DNA from: an uncultured Eubacterium sp.
Lineage (GTDB): Bacteria > Bacillota > Clostridia > Lachnospirales > Lachnospiraceae
DNA length: 64,000 bases
NCBI GenBank assembly: GCA_910586225.1
Contig: CAJUIL010000011.1
Span: 37,113-101,112, forward strand
Direction: 5' to 3'
Shown: positions 17,459 to 25,120 of the stretch, in pieces
How the letters are laid out: every line of letters starts with the position of its first letter
Position numbering within the stretch: position 1 is the first letter of the stretch
Translations under genes and position numbers: made by a program
Notes under the pieces: model-generated
Told to the model about the DNA's origin: nothing
The model's database searches: none
What the model saw: the letters and a program-made list of their open reading frames with translations, nothing else

Positions 17459-17487
17459 ATGACATTTTGCCTTGTCTGTAGTAAAAT
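17459..17487 (+). promoter_or_regulatory. Promoter of ridA
   Basis: ATGACA (17459-17464), 17-bp spacer, TAAAAT (17482-17487), about 50 bp before the gene. Confidence 0.6.
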
Positions 17488-17535
17488 AGTGATTGGACCA
17501 ACAGCAAATAAAAAAGAAAAGGAGATTGTATTCGT

Positions 17536-17916
17536 ATGAAAAAGATTTTGAACACAAACGATGCGCCGCAGGCGATCGGACCGTATGCACAGGGAGTCGA
17601 TACCGGAAAGCTGCTGTTTCTTTCCGGACAGATACCGATCGATCCGCAAAAGGGAGAAATTGTGGCGCAGGATGTGAAGGGACAGACAAGGCAGGTTTTG
17701 GAAAACGTAAAGGCTGTTTTAACATCTGCGGGATGCACGATGGAAAGCGTGGTAAAGACGACTGTTTTCCTAAAAAATATTTCTGATTTTACAAATATGA
17801 ACGAAGTTTACAGCGAATATTTTACAGAGGGCAGCTATCCGGCAAGATCGGCTGTGCAGGTGGCTGCGCTTCCAAAGGATGCGCTGGTCGAGATCGAAGT
17901 AATTGCGTTAAAATAA
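17536..17916 (+). CDS. ridA: RidA-family reactive intermediate/imine deaminase
   Basis: RidA hydrolyses reactive enamine/imine intermediates released by PLP enzymes such as threonine dehydratase. The 126-residue product matches the family in length and motifs: NDAPQAIGPYAQGV, LFLSGQIPIDP, VKTTVFLKNISDF and YPARSAVQVAALPKDALVEIE (quoted in parts), including the Arg in PARS that binds the substrate carboxylate and the C-terminal Glu. Start ATG 17536 with AAAGGAG. Stands alone behind its own promoter. Confidence 0.95.
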   Translation: MKKILNTNDAPQAIGPYAQGVDTGKLLFLSGQIPIDPQKGEIVAQDVKGQTRQVLENVKAVLTSAGCTMESVVKTTVFLKNISDFTNMNEVYSEYFTEGSYPARSAVQVAALPKDALVEIEVIALK

Positions 17917-17919
17917 GCA

Positions 17920-17949
17920 TTGACCTCACCTATAGTTATAAAGTATAAT
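17920..17949 (+). promoter_or_regulatory. Promoter of the FIST/chemoreceptor pair
   Basis: TTGACC (17920-17925), 18-bp spacer and TATAAT (17944-17949). Confidence 0.65.
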
Positions 17950-17997
17950 AACGTTAGTATATTAAAATTATAGAAACTAATGAGTGGGGAAACGATA

Positions 17998-19053
17998 GTG
18001 AAACAATTTTTTGGAATGAGTCAGAGCGGCGATGTGAAGGAAGCCGTACGTGGATTGAGCAATCCGCAGTTTATCATGCTGTTATCAAACAGCGGACAGT
18101 TTGAGGCACACGTAAAAGCGCTGCAGGGAATCTATCCGAAGGTGCCGAGTATTGGATGCGCGGGAATGAGTTATAGTACGAGAATCGTAGAAAAGGGTGT
18201 CGGCATTGTCGCTTTTTACGATGGTGTAAATGTTGCGGTAAATGTGTTAGAGCAGGCATCGGTCATGCCAGTCAAATATATCCGGCGTTTGGAGAAGGAC
18301 GTCGAAGCGGTCAGAGCGTCGCAAAATGATACGGTGTGCATTGATTTTTGCTCTGGAAACGACGCCTGCGTGCTGAATACGTTTTTTAGTGTGCTGGGAC
18401 GCAAGGGGATACCGCTTGTCGGCGGTACGTCGGAGGACGGCAAGGTATCTGTCAACGGTAAAATATATCAGGACGCGGCAGTCTATGTGCTTGTGAAAAA
18501 TTTAAACGGGCGTGTAAAGGCTTATAAGGAGAACATTTATCGCCAGATGGGAAATTACCGGTTTGTAGCTTCTAAGACAGACAAAGCGAACTACATGATC
18601 GGTCAGCTGGACGGTAAGCCAGCCAAGCAGGTTTATCAGGAAATCCTGCACGTATCAGAAAAGGATATCCAGTCGCAGACTTTTAAAAATCCGCTGGGTA
18701 AGATCAATGGAACGGACACCTGCATTATTTCTATTAAGGAAGTGAACGGCAACGCTCTTAGCTGCTTTCGGCAGGTGAATGATTCGGACGTGCTGATCAT
18801 GCTGGAGCTGGGGGATTACCGGGCGACGGTAAAGCGGACCGTGCAGATGATACATAAGGATTTTTCGAAGATCTCAGCGGTATTTTCTATTAATTGTCTG
18901 TTCCGCTATTTATTGTTCAGTGAAAATCACTATATGCAGGAATACTTGCAGGAAATGGCTGCCCTTGGTAACCATGCGGGTGTTGTGGGATATGGAGAGC
19001 ATTACAACAATCAGTTTGTCAACCAGTCCATGACCTGCGTGGTATTTGAGTAA
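17998..19053 (+). CDS. FIST-domain sensory protein
   Basis: The product (351 residues from GTG 17998) has a FIST N-terminal half (IGCAGMSYSTRIVEKGVGIVAF region) and a FIST-C half with a conserved GYGEHYNN near the end. FIST domains are predicted small-ligand sensors that partner signal-transduction proteins. The start is uncertain: ATG 17980 lacks a ribosome site, while GTG 17998 has GTGGGGA eight bases upstream and yields VKQFFGMSQSGD. The next gene is a soluble chemoreceptor signalling protein 16 bp away, so the two probably form a sensor/transducer pair. No signal peptide, so cytoplasmic. Confidence 0.85.
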   Translation: MKQFFGMSQSGDVKEAVRGLSNPQFIMLLSNSGQFEAHVKALQGIYPKVPSIGCAGMSYSTRIVEKGVGIVAFYDGVNVAVNVLEQASVMPVKYIRRLEKDVEAVRASQNDTVCIDFCSGNDACVLNTFFSVLGRKGIPLVGGTSEDGKVSVNGKIYQDAAVYVLVKNLNGRVKAYKENIYRQMGNYRFVASKTDKANYMIGQLDGKPAKQVYQEILHVSEKDIQSQTFKNPLGKINGTDTCIISIKEVNGNALSCFRQVNDSDVLIMLELGDYRATVKRTVQMIHKDFSKISAVFSINCLFRYLLFSENHYMQEYLQEMAALGNHAGVVGYGEHYNNQFVNQSMTCVVFE

Positions 19054-19069
19054 AGGGAGGAAAAGCCAT

Positions 19070-20026
19070 ATGCTGTTTAGATCTGGTAAAGAGAAAAAAA
19101 AGCCGTCGGGCTTTGGGATGGAACGCCGTCAGGCTTCGGACGGGGAGAAGCTGTATCCGGTGCTGCACGTAGCAGGCAGCGTCAAGGAGCGGCAAAAGGA
19201 AATCGTGGAAAAGGAGGTTGCGTCCCTGCAGCAGCTTAGCAGAGTGAACGACTCTTTTCACGCGGTATTGGATGAATCAGAAAATTTCCACCAAAAGCTG
19301 GAAGACTTTGAACAGACCTTTTCCAATATCGGACAGGTGTCCGAACAGTTTGCGTCTGTCAAGGACGATATCAGCAATTCTGTTGTGACGGTTCAAAATG
19401 AGGTAGAGTCGTTAAAGGAACAGACGGTACAGGTGGAAATGTTTTTTGGCGCGATGGAAAAAACGTTTCAAGTGTTTTTGGATTCGATCAAGCAGATCAA
19501 ATCTTGTACGAACCAGATTACTTCGATCGCAGACCAGACAAATATCCTGGCGTTGAACGCTTCGATCGAAGCGGCGCGTGCGGGCGAGCACGGCAAAGGC
19601 TTTGCGATTGTGGCTGTAGAGGTGAAAAATCTTGCGGATCAGATCAAAAGTCTGGTAGCCGCGGTAGACGATAGCATTGTAGATGTAGAAGGCGGTACGG
19701 ACAAGCTCCATACAAGTATCTCCGATTCCCAAGCGGCTCTGAATCAAAACATTCAAAAGGTAAACGATACCTACCAAATGTTTGAACATATCACACAAGC
19801 GGCGGAAGGTGCCACGAACGTCCAGAATGAGATCTCGAATGCGATCATGGAATCCAAGACTGCGCTGCAGAGTGTCCATGATTTTTTCTTCCGTACGAAA
19901 AAGCAATACGAAGAAGTTGTAAAAAATATTGAATATGCGAATAAGCTTGGAACGACCAAGAGCGCGATTTTTGAAGATATTGATAATATGATCTCACAGA
20001 TCCAGCCGATCATAGAAGATGTCTGA
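19070..20026 (+). CDS. Soluble methyl-accepting chemotaxis-like signalling protein
   Basis: A 318-residue coiled-coil protein with no membrane segment. The conserved chemoreceptor hairpin tip is clear: QTNILALNASIEAARAGEHG, then KGFAIVAVEVKNLADQIK. The usual VADEV reads VAVEV. It lacks a sensor domain of its own, and the FIST gene immediately upstream is the obvious candidate sensor. Start ATG 19070 is preceded by GGGAGG; an in-frame upstream ATG at 19046 falls inside the FIST end and has no ribosome site. Confidence 0.9.
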   Translation: MLFRSGKEKKKPSGFGMERRQASDGEKLYPVLHVAGSVKERQKEIVEKEVASLQQLSRVNDSFHAVLDESENFHQKLEDFEQTFSNIGQVSEQFASVKDDISNSVVTVQNEVESLKEQTVQVEMFFGAMEKTFQVFLDSIKQIKSCTNQITSIADQTNILALNASIEAARAGEHGKGFAIVAVEVKNLADQIKSLVAAVDDSIVDVEGGTDKLHTSISDSQAALNQNIQKVNDTYQMFEHITQAAEGATNVQNEISNAIMESKTALQSVHDFFFRTKKQYEEVVKNIEYANKLGTTKSAIFEDIDNMISQIQPIIEDV

Positions 20027-20046
20027 GCTTCGCAGGAGGACGGGCA

Positions 20047-20571
20047 ATGAACAAAATTTTAATTGTTGTGGATATGCAAAAGGACTTTATAGACGGCGCG
20101 CTGGGGACGAAGGAAGCGGTCAGCATCACAGACCGCGCGGCTGAAAAAATAAAAGGTTTTGACGGCCCGGTACTTGTAACGATGGATACGCACGGCCAGG
20201 ATTATTTGCAGACCGCCGAGGGTAAAAATCTGCCCGTCGCCCATTGTATCAAGGGCACGCCTGGCTGGGAGCTGCATGAGACGATACAGCAGGCATTGCA
20301 AGGAAAGCAATACACGGTGCTTGAAAAAGGTACGTTTGGTTCCATAGAGCTTCCGTCACGGGTTGCAGAGCTTTTAGATCCGCAGCAGATGGAGGCGGAG
20401 CTTATCGGGCTTTGTACGGATATCTGCGTGGTATCGAATGCGCTTCTGCTTAAAGCCCACTTTCCGGAAATGCAGATAGCAGTTGACGCGGGCTGCTGTG
20501 CGGGTGTCACGCCAGAAACGCACAATGCGGCATTGGAAACGATGAAAATGTGTCAGATTACGATTGTCTGA
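20047..20571 (+). CDS. Isochorismatase-family cysteine hydrolase (nicotinamidase-like)
   Basis: A 174-residue cysteine hydrolase with the family triad: Asp9 (VVDMQKDF), Lys94 (VLEKGTFGS) and Cys127 (CTDICVVS), plus DTHGQDY (47-53) and the short loop VAHCIKGTPGW near the metal site. The arrangement resembles nicotinamidases, which convert nicotinamide to nicotinate for NAD salvage, though related amidases share it. It begins 20 bp after the chemoreceptor gene with AGGAGG upstream and ends at a strong terminator. Confidence 0.88.
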   Translation: MNKILIVVDMQKDFIDGALGTKEAVSITDRAAEKIKGFDGPVLVTMDTHGQDYLQTAEGKNLPVAHCIKGTPGWELHETIQQALQGKQYTVLEKGTFGSIELPSRVAELLDPQQMEAELIGLCTDICVVSNALLLKAHFPEMQIAVDAGCCAGVTPETHNAALETMKMCQITIV

Positions 20572-20577
20572 AAAATA

Positions 20578-20615
20578 CCTTGGCAGAATAGCGCTTATTT
20601 TGCCAGGGCTTTTTT
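20578..20615 (+). terminator. Intrinsic terminator after the cysteine hydrolase gene
   Basis: A 13-bp stem, CCTTGGCAGAATA with TATTTTGCCAGGG (wobbles included), then TTTTTT. Confidence 0.85.
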
Positions 20616-20685
20616 GGTTTCGGCAGGATTTATGTATATTTTCTTAAATTTTCATGATATTTTAGTGAAAGCTTAGCAGATATTG

Positions 20686-20760
20686 CCAGCTCTGTGTTAT
20701 AATAAACTGGCGCCGCAGCTTAAAGGGCTGCGGCGCCAGTTTATTATAACACAGAGCTGG
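20686..20760. repeat. Perfect 34-bp inverted repeat abutting the alarmone synthetase start
   Basis: Arms at 20686-20719 and 20727-20760 are exact reverse complements with a 7-base spacer. The 3' arm ends on the first bases of the GGAGG ribosome site at 20759-20763. Each arm contains TGTTATAAT, an extended minus-10 box, so symmetric convergent promoters are possible. There is no T-run, no coding content and no flanking duplication. Confidence 0.95.
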
Positions 20761-20772
20761 AGGAATTATAAA

Positions 20773-21546
20773 ATGGAAAAAAAGGAAGAGGATGATATTC
20801 TTGGGGAAGAGCTTGCCGAAGGCTTGATCACGCTTTTGGATACGCCGGAAAAGGTTAGCCAGACAAGAAAATTTATGGATATGCTCGTTGGCTACCGGGA
20901 GTTGATGATGATGTATACCTGTGCGGTCAAGGAGGTGCGTACCAAGTTTGAGGTACTGGATACGGAGTTCAGCGTCCGTTACCAGCGCAATCCGATCAGT
21001 GCGATCTCTACCCGCTTAAAGCATACAAACAGCATTATGGCAAAGCTGGACCGTTATGGGTATCGTTTTTCTCTGGATAATATTGAGCAGTATATTAACG
21101 ATGCGGCTGGCATACGCATCATTTGTTCTTATATCGATGATATTTATGGGATCGCGGATGCGCTGCTGGCGCAGGATGATGTGACGCTTGTAACGCGCAA
21201 GGATTATATTGTCGCGCCAAAACCGAACGGCTACCGCAGCCTGCATTTGATCATAAAAGTCCCAGTGTTTTTTGCGAATTTCAAAAAGGATATGAAGGTC
21301 GAGGTACAGATCCGTACGATTGCGATGGATTTTTGGGCGAGTCTGGAGCATCAGCTGAAATACAAGCAGAACATCCCGAACCAGCAGGAGATCGTTGCGC
21401 AGCTTAAGGAATGCGCAGACGTGATCTCGATGACCGACCAGAAGATGATCGGCATCCGCCAGCAGATCGAGGCAGTATCCGATGCCCCGACGGAGGAAGA
21501 AATTCTGCTGGATAAATTAAGCCGGATGGATATGAATATCGGTTGA
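20773..21546 (+). CDS. Small alarmone synthetase, (p)ppGpp synthetase (RelQ/YjbM type)
   Basis: Transfers pyrophosphate from ATP to GDP or GTP, making (p)ppGpp. The 257-residue product holds a stand-alone RelA/SpoT synthetase domain: RIICSYIDDIYGIADAL, KPNGYRSLH and VEVQIRTIAMDFWASLEH, without the HD hydrolase or TGS/ACT domains of long RSH enzymes. The frame is open upstream through the palindrome to 20683, but ATG 20773 has GGAGG ten bases before it and gives the family-length protein. Its leader is the perfect inverted repeat at 20686-20760, which would put the ribosome site at the foot of a very stable hairpin. Confidence 0.92.
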   Translation: MEKKEEDDILGEELAEGLITLLDTPEKVSQTRKFMDMLVGYRELMMMYTCAVKEVRTKFEVLDTEFSVRYQRNPISAISTRLKHTNSIMAKLDRYGYRFSLDNIEQYINDAAGIRIICSYIDDIYGIADALLAQDDVTLVTRKDYIVAPKPNGYRSLHLIIKVPVFFANFKKDMKVEVQIRTIAMDFWASLEHQLKYKQNIPNQQEIVAQLKECADVISMTDQKMIGIRQQIEAVSDAPTEEEILLDKLSRMDMNIG

Positions 21547-21562
21547 TCTGGGGATGCCTGTT

Positions 21563-22360
21563 TCAGCCAAGCATGACATCCAAAAGCATCATGACGGCGA
21601 AGCCAAGTACAATACCAATCGTGGCTGAGTACGGCTGGCTTTTTTGATTCTGCTGGCATTCGGGTATCAGCTCGTGGACGGCGACCAATATCATCGCGCC
21701 TGCAGCAAAGGAAAGCGCATACGGCAGGATGGCTTCTACATAGACGACAAGCAGTGCGCCGGTCAGCCCGGCTATAGGTTCCACGATAGCGGAGGCCTGC
21801 CCGAAAAAGAAGCTCTTTTTTCTGGAAAAGCCTTCCCGCCGCAGCGGGATCGAGACGGCTGCGCCCTCCGGAAAGTTCTGCAGGCCGATGCCCACAGCGA
21901 TCGTAATGGCACTGGTCAGGCTCTCTGTCGTATAGCCGCCCTGCAGCGCGCCGAAGGCGACTCCAACGGCAAGCCCTTCCGGGATATTGTGCAGGGTGAT
22001 GGATAATAGGAGCAGGATGACGCGGCTTAAGCTGTCGTCCTTTTTGGGAATGTCACAAATGCGCGTCCTGGTAAAGGTAACAGCCTGGTCACAAAGCCAC
22101 ATAAAAGCGGCTCCGCTAAGAAAGCCTGCCGTAGCTACGAGATATGCGGGGATTCCCTGCTGTGCCTCGGCGCGTTCAATGGCAGGCGCGAGCAGCGACC
22201 AGAAGCTTGCAGCGATCATAACGCCGGAGGCAAAGCCGAGCATCAGGTTTAACAGCCGGGTGTTCACAGATCGGAAAAATATAACAGTTGCGGCGCCAAG
22301 CGCGGTCACAGACCATGTTCCAATGGTTGCAAAAAGCGCCAGGAAAACAACAAAATCCAT
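21563..22360 (-). CDS. ZIP-family metal transporter
   Basis: A 265-residue, about eight-helix ZIP transporter for divalent cations, usually zinc. Motifs: HNIPEGLAVG in helix IV, QNFPEGAAVSIPL in helix V, and HELIPE near the end. The open frame extends to 22534, but ATG 22360 has AGGAGG upstream and gives the natural membrane start MDFVVFLALFATIG. It converges on the alarmone synthetase and is divergent from glnS. Confidence 0.92.
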   Translation of the reverse strand: MDFVVFLALFATIGTWSVTALGAATVIFFRSVNTRLLNLMLGFASGVMIAASFWSLLAPAIERAEAQQGIPAYLVATAGFLSGAAFMWLCDQAVTFTRTRICDIPKKDDSLSRVILLLLSITLHNIPEGLAVGVAFGALQGGYTTESLTSAITIAVGIGLQNFPEGAAVSIPLRREGFSRKKSFFFGQASAIVEPIAGLTGALLVVYVEAILPYALSFAAGAMILVAVHELIPECQQNQKSQPYSATIGIVLGFAVMMLLDVMLG

Positions 22361-22535
22361 GCAGGATACCTCCTGGTGGTTTGATAACCTTACTGTCAGT
22401 ATATTTCTGAAAAATAAAAAAGGTGACTGAATATTTAACAGAACGGTACGATTAAGGCAAGGAGGCAAGGGCCGGAAGGAAGCAGCGTAATTGTCAGAAA
22501 AATGTGAGGATTTGCAGAAGCTAGTTGACGTCAAA

Positions 22536-22577
22536 AACCAGCTGTGTTACTCTGTTATTTATAGTAACCGGCTGGTT
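22536..22577 (+). promoter_or_regulatory. Leader hairpin upstream of glnS
   Basis: AACCAGC (22536-22542) pairs with GCTGGTT (22571-22577), enclosing GTTAC/GTAAC, followed by GTTTT. It lies in the glnS leader downstream of a TTGACG box at 22525-22530. It could be an attenuator or a plain leader hairpin; no T-box sequence is present. Confidence 0.4.
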
Positions 22578-22625
22578 GTTTTCTGCGTTTGTCCGCAGAG
22601 CCGGCTATCATACAGGAGGAAGTTC

Positions 22626-24305
22626 ATGATGATGGAAAATGAGAGTACATCCAGAAATTTTATTGAAAGGGAGATTGATAAAGACCTTGCTGAGGGCGTT
22701 TATGATACGGTGCATACGCGCTTCCCGCCGGAGCCAAACGGATATCTGCATATCGGGCACGCAAAGGCGATCTTATTAAGCTACGGCATTGCAAAGCAGT
22801 ATGGCGGGAAGTTTAATATGCGTTTTGACGATACGAACCCGACAAAGGAGCGGAGTGAATTTGTAGCGTCGATTAAGGAGGATATACAGTGGCTTGGCGC
22901 TGACTGGGAGGACCGGCTTTTTTTCGCGTCTGATTATTTTGGACAGATGTATGAGGCGGCGGTAAGGCTGATCCAAAAGGGGCTTGCCTATGTGTCGGAT
23001 CTGTCGGCCGAGCAGCTGAGAGAGTACCGGGGCACGCTGACGGAACCAGGCAGAGAGGATCCAAGCAGAAACCGCAGTGTGGAGGAAAATCTAGCGCTGT
23101 TTGAAGATATGAAAAACGGTAAATTTGCCGATGGTGAAAAGGTGCTGCGTGCGAAGATCGATATGTCATCCGGCAATATCAATATGCGCGACCCGGTCAT
23201 TTACCGTGTAGCGCATATGACGCACCATAATACGGGCGATACATGGTGCATCTATCCGATGTACGATTTTGCGCATCCGGTGGAGGATGCTATTGAGGGG
23301 ATTACGCACTCTTTATGTACGAGCGAATTTGAGGACCACAGGCCGTTGTATGACTGGGTTGTACAGGCGTTGGAGTATCCGCGTCCGCCAAGACAGATTG
23401 AATTTGCCAAGTTGTATTTGAATAATGTCGTGACAGGAAAGCGGTATATTAAAAAGCTGGTGGAGGACGGCATTGTGGACGGCTGGGACGACCCAAGACT
23501 GGTGTCGATCTCCGGGCTTCGCAGACGCGGCTACACGCCGGAGTCTATCCAGAAATTTGTGGAGCTGTGCGGGATCTCCAAGGCGAACAGCACCGCGGAC
23601 ATGGCGATGCTTGAGTACTGTATCCGTGAGGACTTAAAGCTGAAAAAGGCGAGGGTGATGGCTGCGGTTGACCCGGTAAAGGTAGTCATTGACAATTACC
23701 CGCAGGGGCAGACGGAATATCTGGAAATTGAAAACAACTTGGAAAATCCAGAGCTTGGTATCCGTAAGGTGCCGTTTTGCGGGGAGCTTTATATTGACGG
23801 GGCTGATTTTATGGAAGAGCCGCCGAAAAAGTATTTCCGGCTGTTCCCTGGCAATGAAGTGCGGCTGATGCAGGCGTATTTTATTAAATGTGTCAGCTAT
23901 GAAAAGAACGCGGACGGAACGGTCAGTGTGATCCATTGTACGTATGATCCGGCTTCCAAGGGCGGAAACAGCCCGGATGGAAGAAAGGTGAAGGGGACGA
24001 TCCACTGGGTAGCGGCCCCGTATGCGATCGAGGCGCAGGCGCGGCTGTTTGAAAACCTGATCGATGAGGAAAAGGGGGTTTACAATAAGGAGGACGGCAG
24101 TCTGAACCTGAATCCAAATTCCCTTGTTACGAAAAAATGCTATGTGGAGCAGAGCCTTGCAGATGCAAAAGCGTATGACAGCTTCCAGTTTGTCAGGAAC
24201 GGCTTTTTCTGTGTGGACGCAAAGGATTCTACGAAGGAGCGTCCGGTATTTAACCGTATCGTTTCGTTGAAGAGTTCGTTCAAGCTTCCGGGCAGCAGCT
24301 CTTAA
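22626..24305 (+). CDS. glnS: Glutaminyl-tRNA synthetase
   Basis: Charges tRNA-Gln directly with glutamine. From ATG 22626 (AGGAGG upstream) the 559-residue protein shows the class I signature HIGH at 42-45 within PPEPNGYLHIGHAKAI, the GlnRS-specific MRFDDTNPTKE, and a degenerate KMSKS-type loop, TGKRYIKKL, then the two beta-barrel anticodon domains. The PEPNGYLHIGHAK stretch separates it from GluRS. Many Firmicutes instead use the transamidation route; GlnRS is known in some Clostridia. In-frame sequence upstream to 22491 has no ribosome site. Confidence 0.94.
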   Translation: MMMENESTSRNFIEREIDKDLAEGVYDTVHTRFPPEPNGYLHIGHAKAILLSYGIAKQYGGKFNMRFDDTNPTKERSEFVASIKEDIQWLGADWEDRLFFASDYFGQMYEAAVRLIQKGLAYVSDLSAEQLREYRGTLTEPGREDPSRNRSVEENLALFEDMKNGKFADGEKVLRAKIDMSSGNINMRDPVIYRVAHMTHHNTGDTWCIYPMYDFAHPVEDAIEGITHSLCTSEFEDHRPLYDWVVQALEYPRPPRQIEFAKLYLNNVVTGKRYIKKLVEDGIVDGWDDPRLVSISGLRRRGYTPESIQKFVELCGISKANSTADMAMLEYCIREDLKLKKARVMAAVDPVKVVIDNYPQGQTEYLEIENNLENPELGIRKVPFCGELYIDGADFMEEPPKKYFRLFPGNEVRLMQAYFIKCVSYEKNADGTVSVIHCTYDPASKGGNSPDGRKVKGTIHWVAAPYAIEAQARLFENLIDEEKGVYNKEDGSLNLNPNSLVTKKCYVEQSLADAKAYDSFQFVRNGFFCVDAKDSTKERPVFNRIVSLKSSFKLPGSSS

Positions 24306-24353
24306 AAGGCAACCGTTGAGCCGAAAGGCAGGATAAGAAAGGTAAAGGAATAT

Positions 24354-25115
24354 ATGTCTGTTTTATATGATGTGGAAGAAGAAAAGAAGTATACATTTGT
24401 GAAAAAGGTTACGTGTACGAACTGTGGAGCAGAGTTTGAGGATGTGCGCATTATGGGCAGCAAGCTGCGCAGGAAGGAGCCGGACCGGGATCTAAGACCG
24501 CGGTTTCATTTTTTAGATTCGTTGAAATATGGTGTGACCTCCTGTCCGTACTGCGGGTTTTCGGCTATGATCAAAAACTTTGACAAGCTGACCTCGCTGC
24601 ACCAGAAGCGCTTGCGGGAAAAGGTGACGTCTCAGTTTATGCAGCGGGAGCCGTTTAAGGGCAAGACGTTGGATTATGCGACAGCGATCAGCCAGTATGA
24701 GCTGGCGTTTGTGTGCGCGATGGTAATGGAGCTTCCAACGAGTGAGCAGGCATATTTATGCTTACAGCTGTCCTGGCTTATTCGGGGTAGGCTGGAAGAG
24801 GCGGACGCGGAGCCTGGGCTTTTAAGTGAGGATGTATACAAGCAGTTTAAGGAAAAAGAGGAGCGTTATTACAGACAGGCATATGACGGCCTGACCAAGG
24901 CTGCTATGGAGGAAAATTTTCCGATCTGCGGGATGGATCAGGCGACGTTTGATTATCTGCTGGCAGTTATGAGCTTTCATTTTGGCGATTACGATCTGGC
25001 CATCCGTTACTGCGGCAATATTGTGCAGATGAAGGGTATTTTGGTGAAGCTAAAGGATAAAGCGCTGATACTTAAAGATGAAATCCTTGAGGCAAAAAAA
25101 GAGCAGGAGGCATAA
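24354..25115 (+). CDS. DUF2225 zinc-ribbon protein
   Basis: A 253-residue cytoplasmic protein with paired cysteines CTNCG (21-25) and CPYCG (64-68), which would bind one zinc, followed by an all-helical region with tetratricopeptide-like character (YAIRY/LAIRYCGNIVQ). This matches DUF2225 proteins of Clostridia. The biological role is not known. It lies 48 bp after glnS and 5 bp before the MocR gene, likely co-transcribed. Confidence 0.82.
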   Translation: MSVLYDVEEEKKYTFVKKVTCTNCGAEFEDVRIMGSKLRRKEPDRDLRPRFHFLDSLKYGVTSCPYCGFSAMIKNFDKLTSLHQKRLREKVTSQFMQREPFKGKTLDYATAISQYELAFVCAMVMELPTSEQAYLCLQLSWLIRGRLEEADAEPGLLSEDVYKQFKEKEERYYRQAYDGLTKAAMEENFPICGMDQATFDYLLAVMSFHFGDYDLAIRYCGNIVQMKGILVKLKDKALILKDEILEAKKEQEA

Positions 25116-25120
25116 AAGCG

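Noticed and set aside
20686..20760. Intrinsic terminator or second MITE
   Set aside because: No T-run, and the flanks (ATATTG, AGGAAT) show no target duplication.
22491..22625. T-box riboswitch in the glnS leader
   Set aside because: No AGGGTGGNACCGCG-type sequence or specifier hairpin could be found; only a local hairpin.
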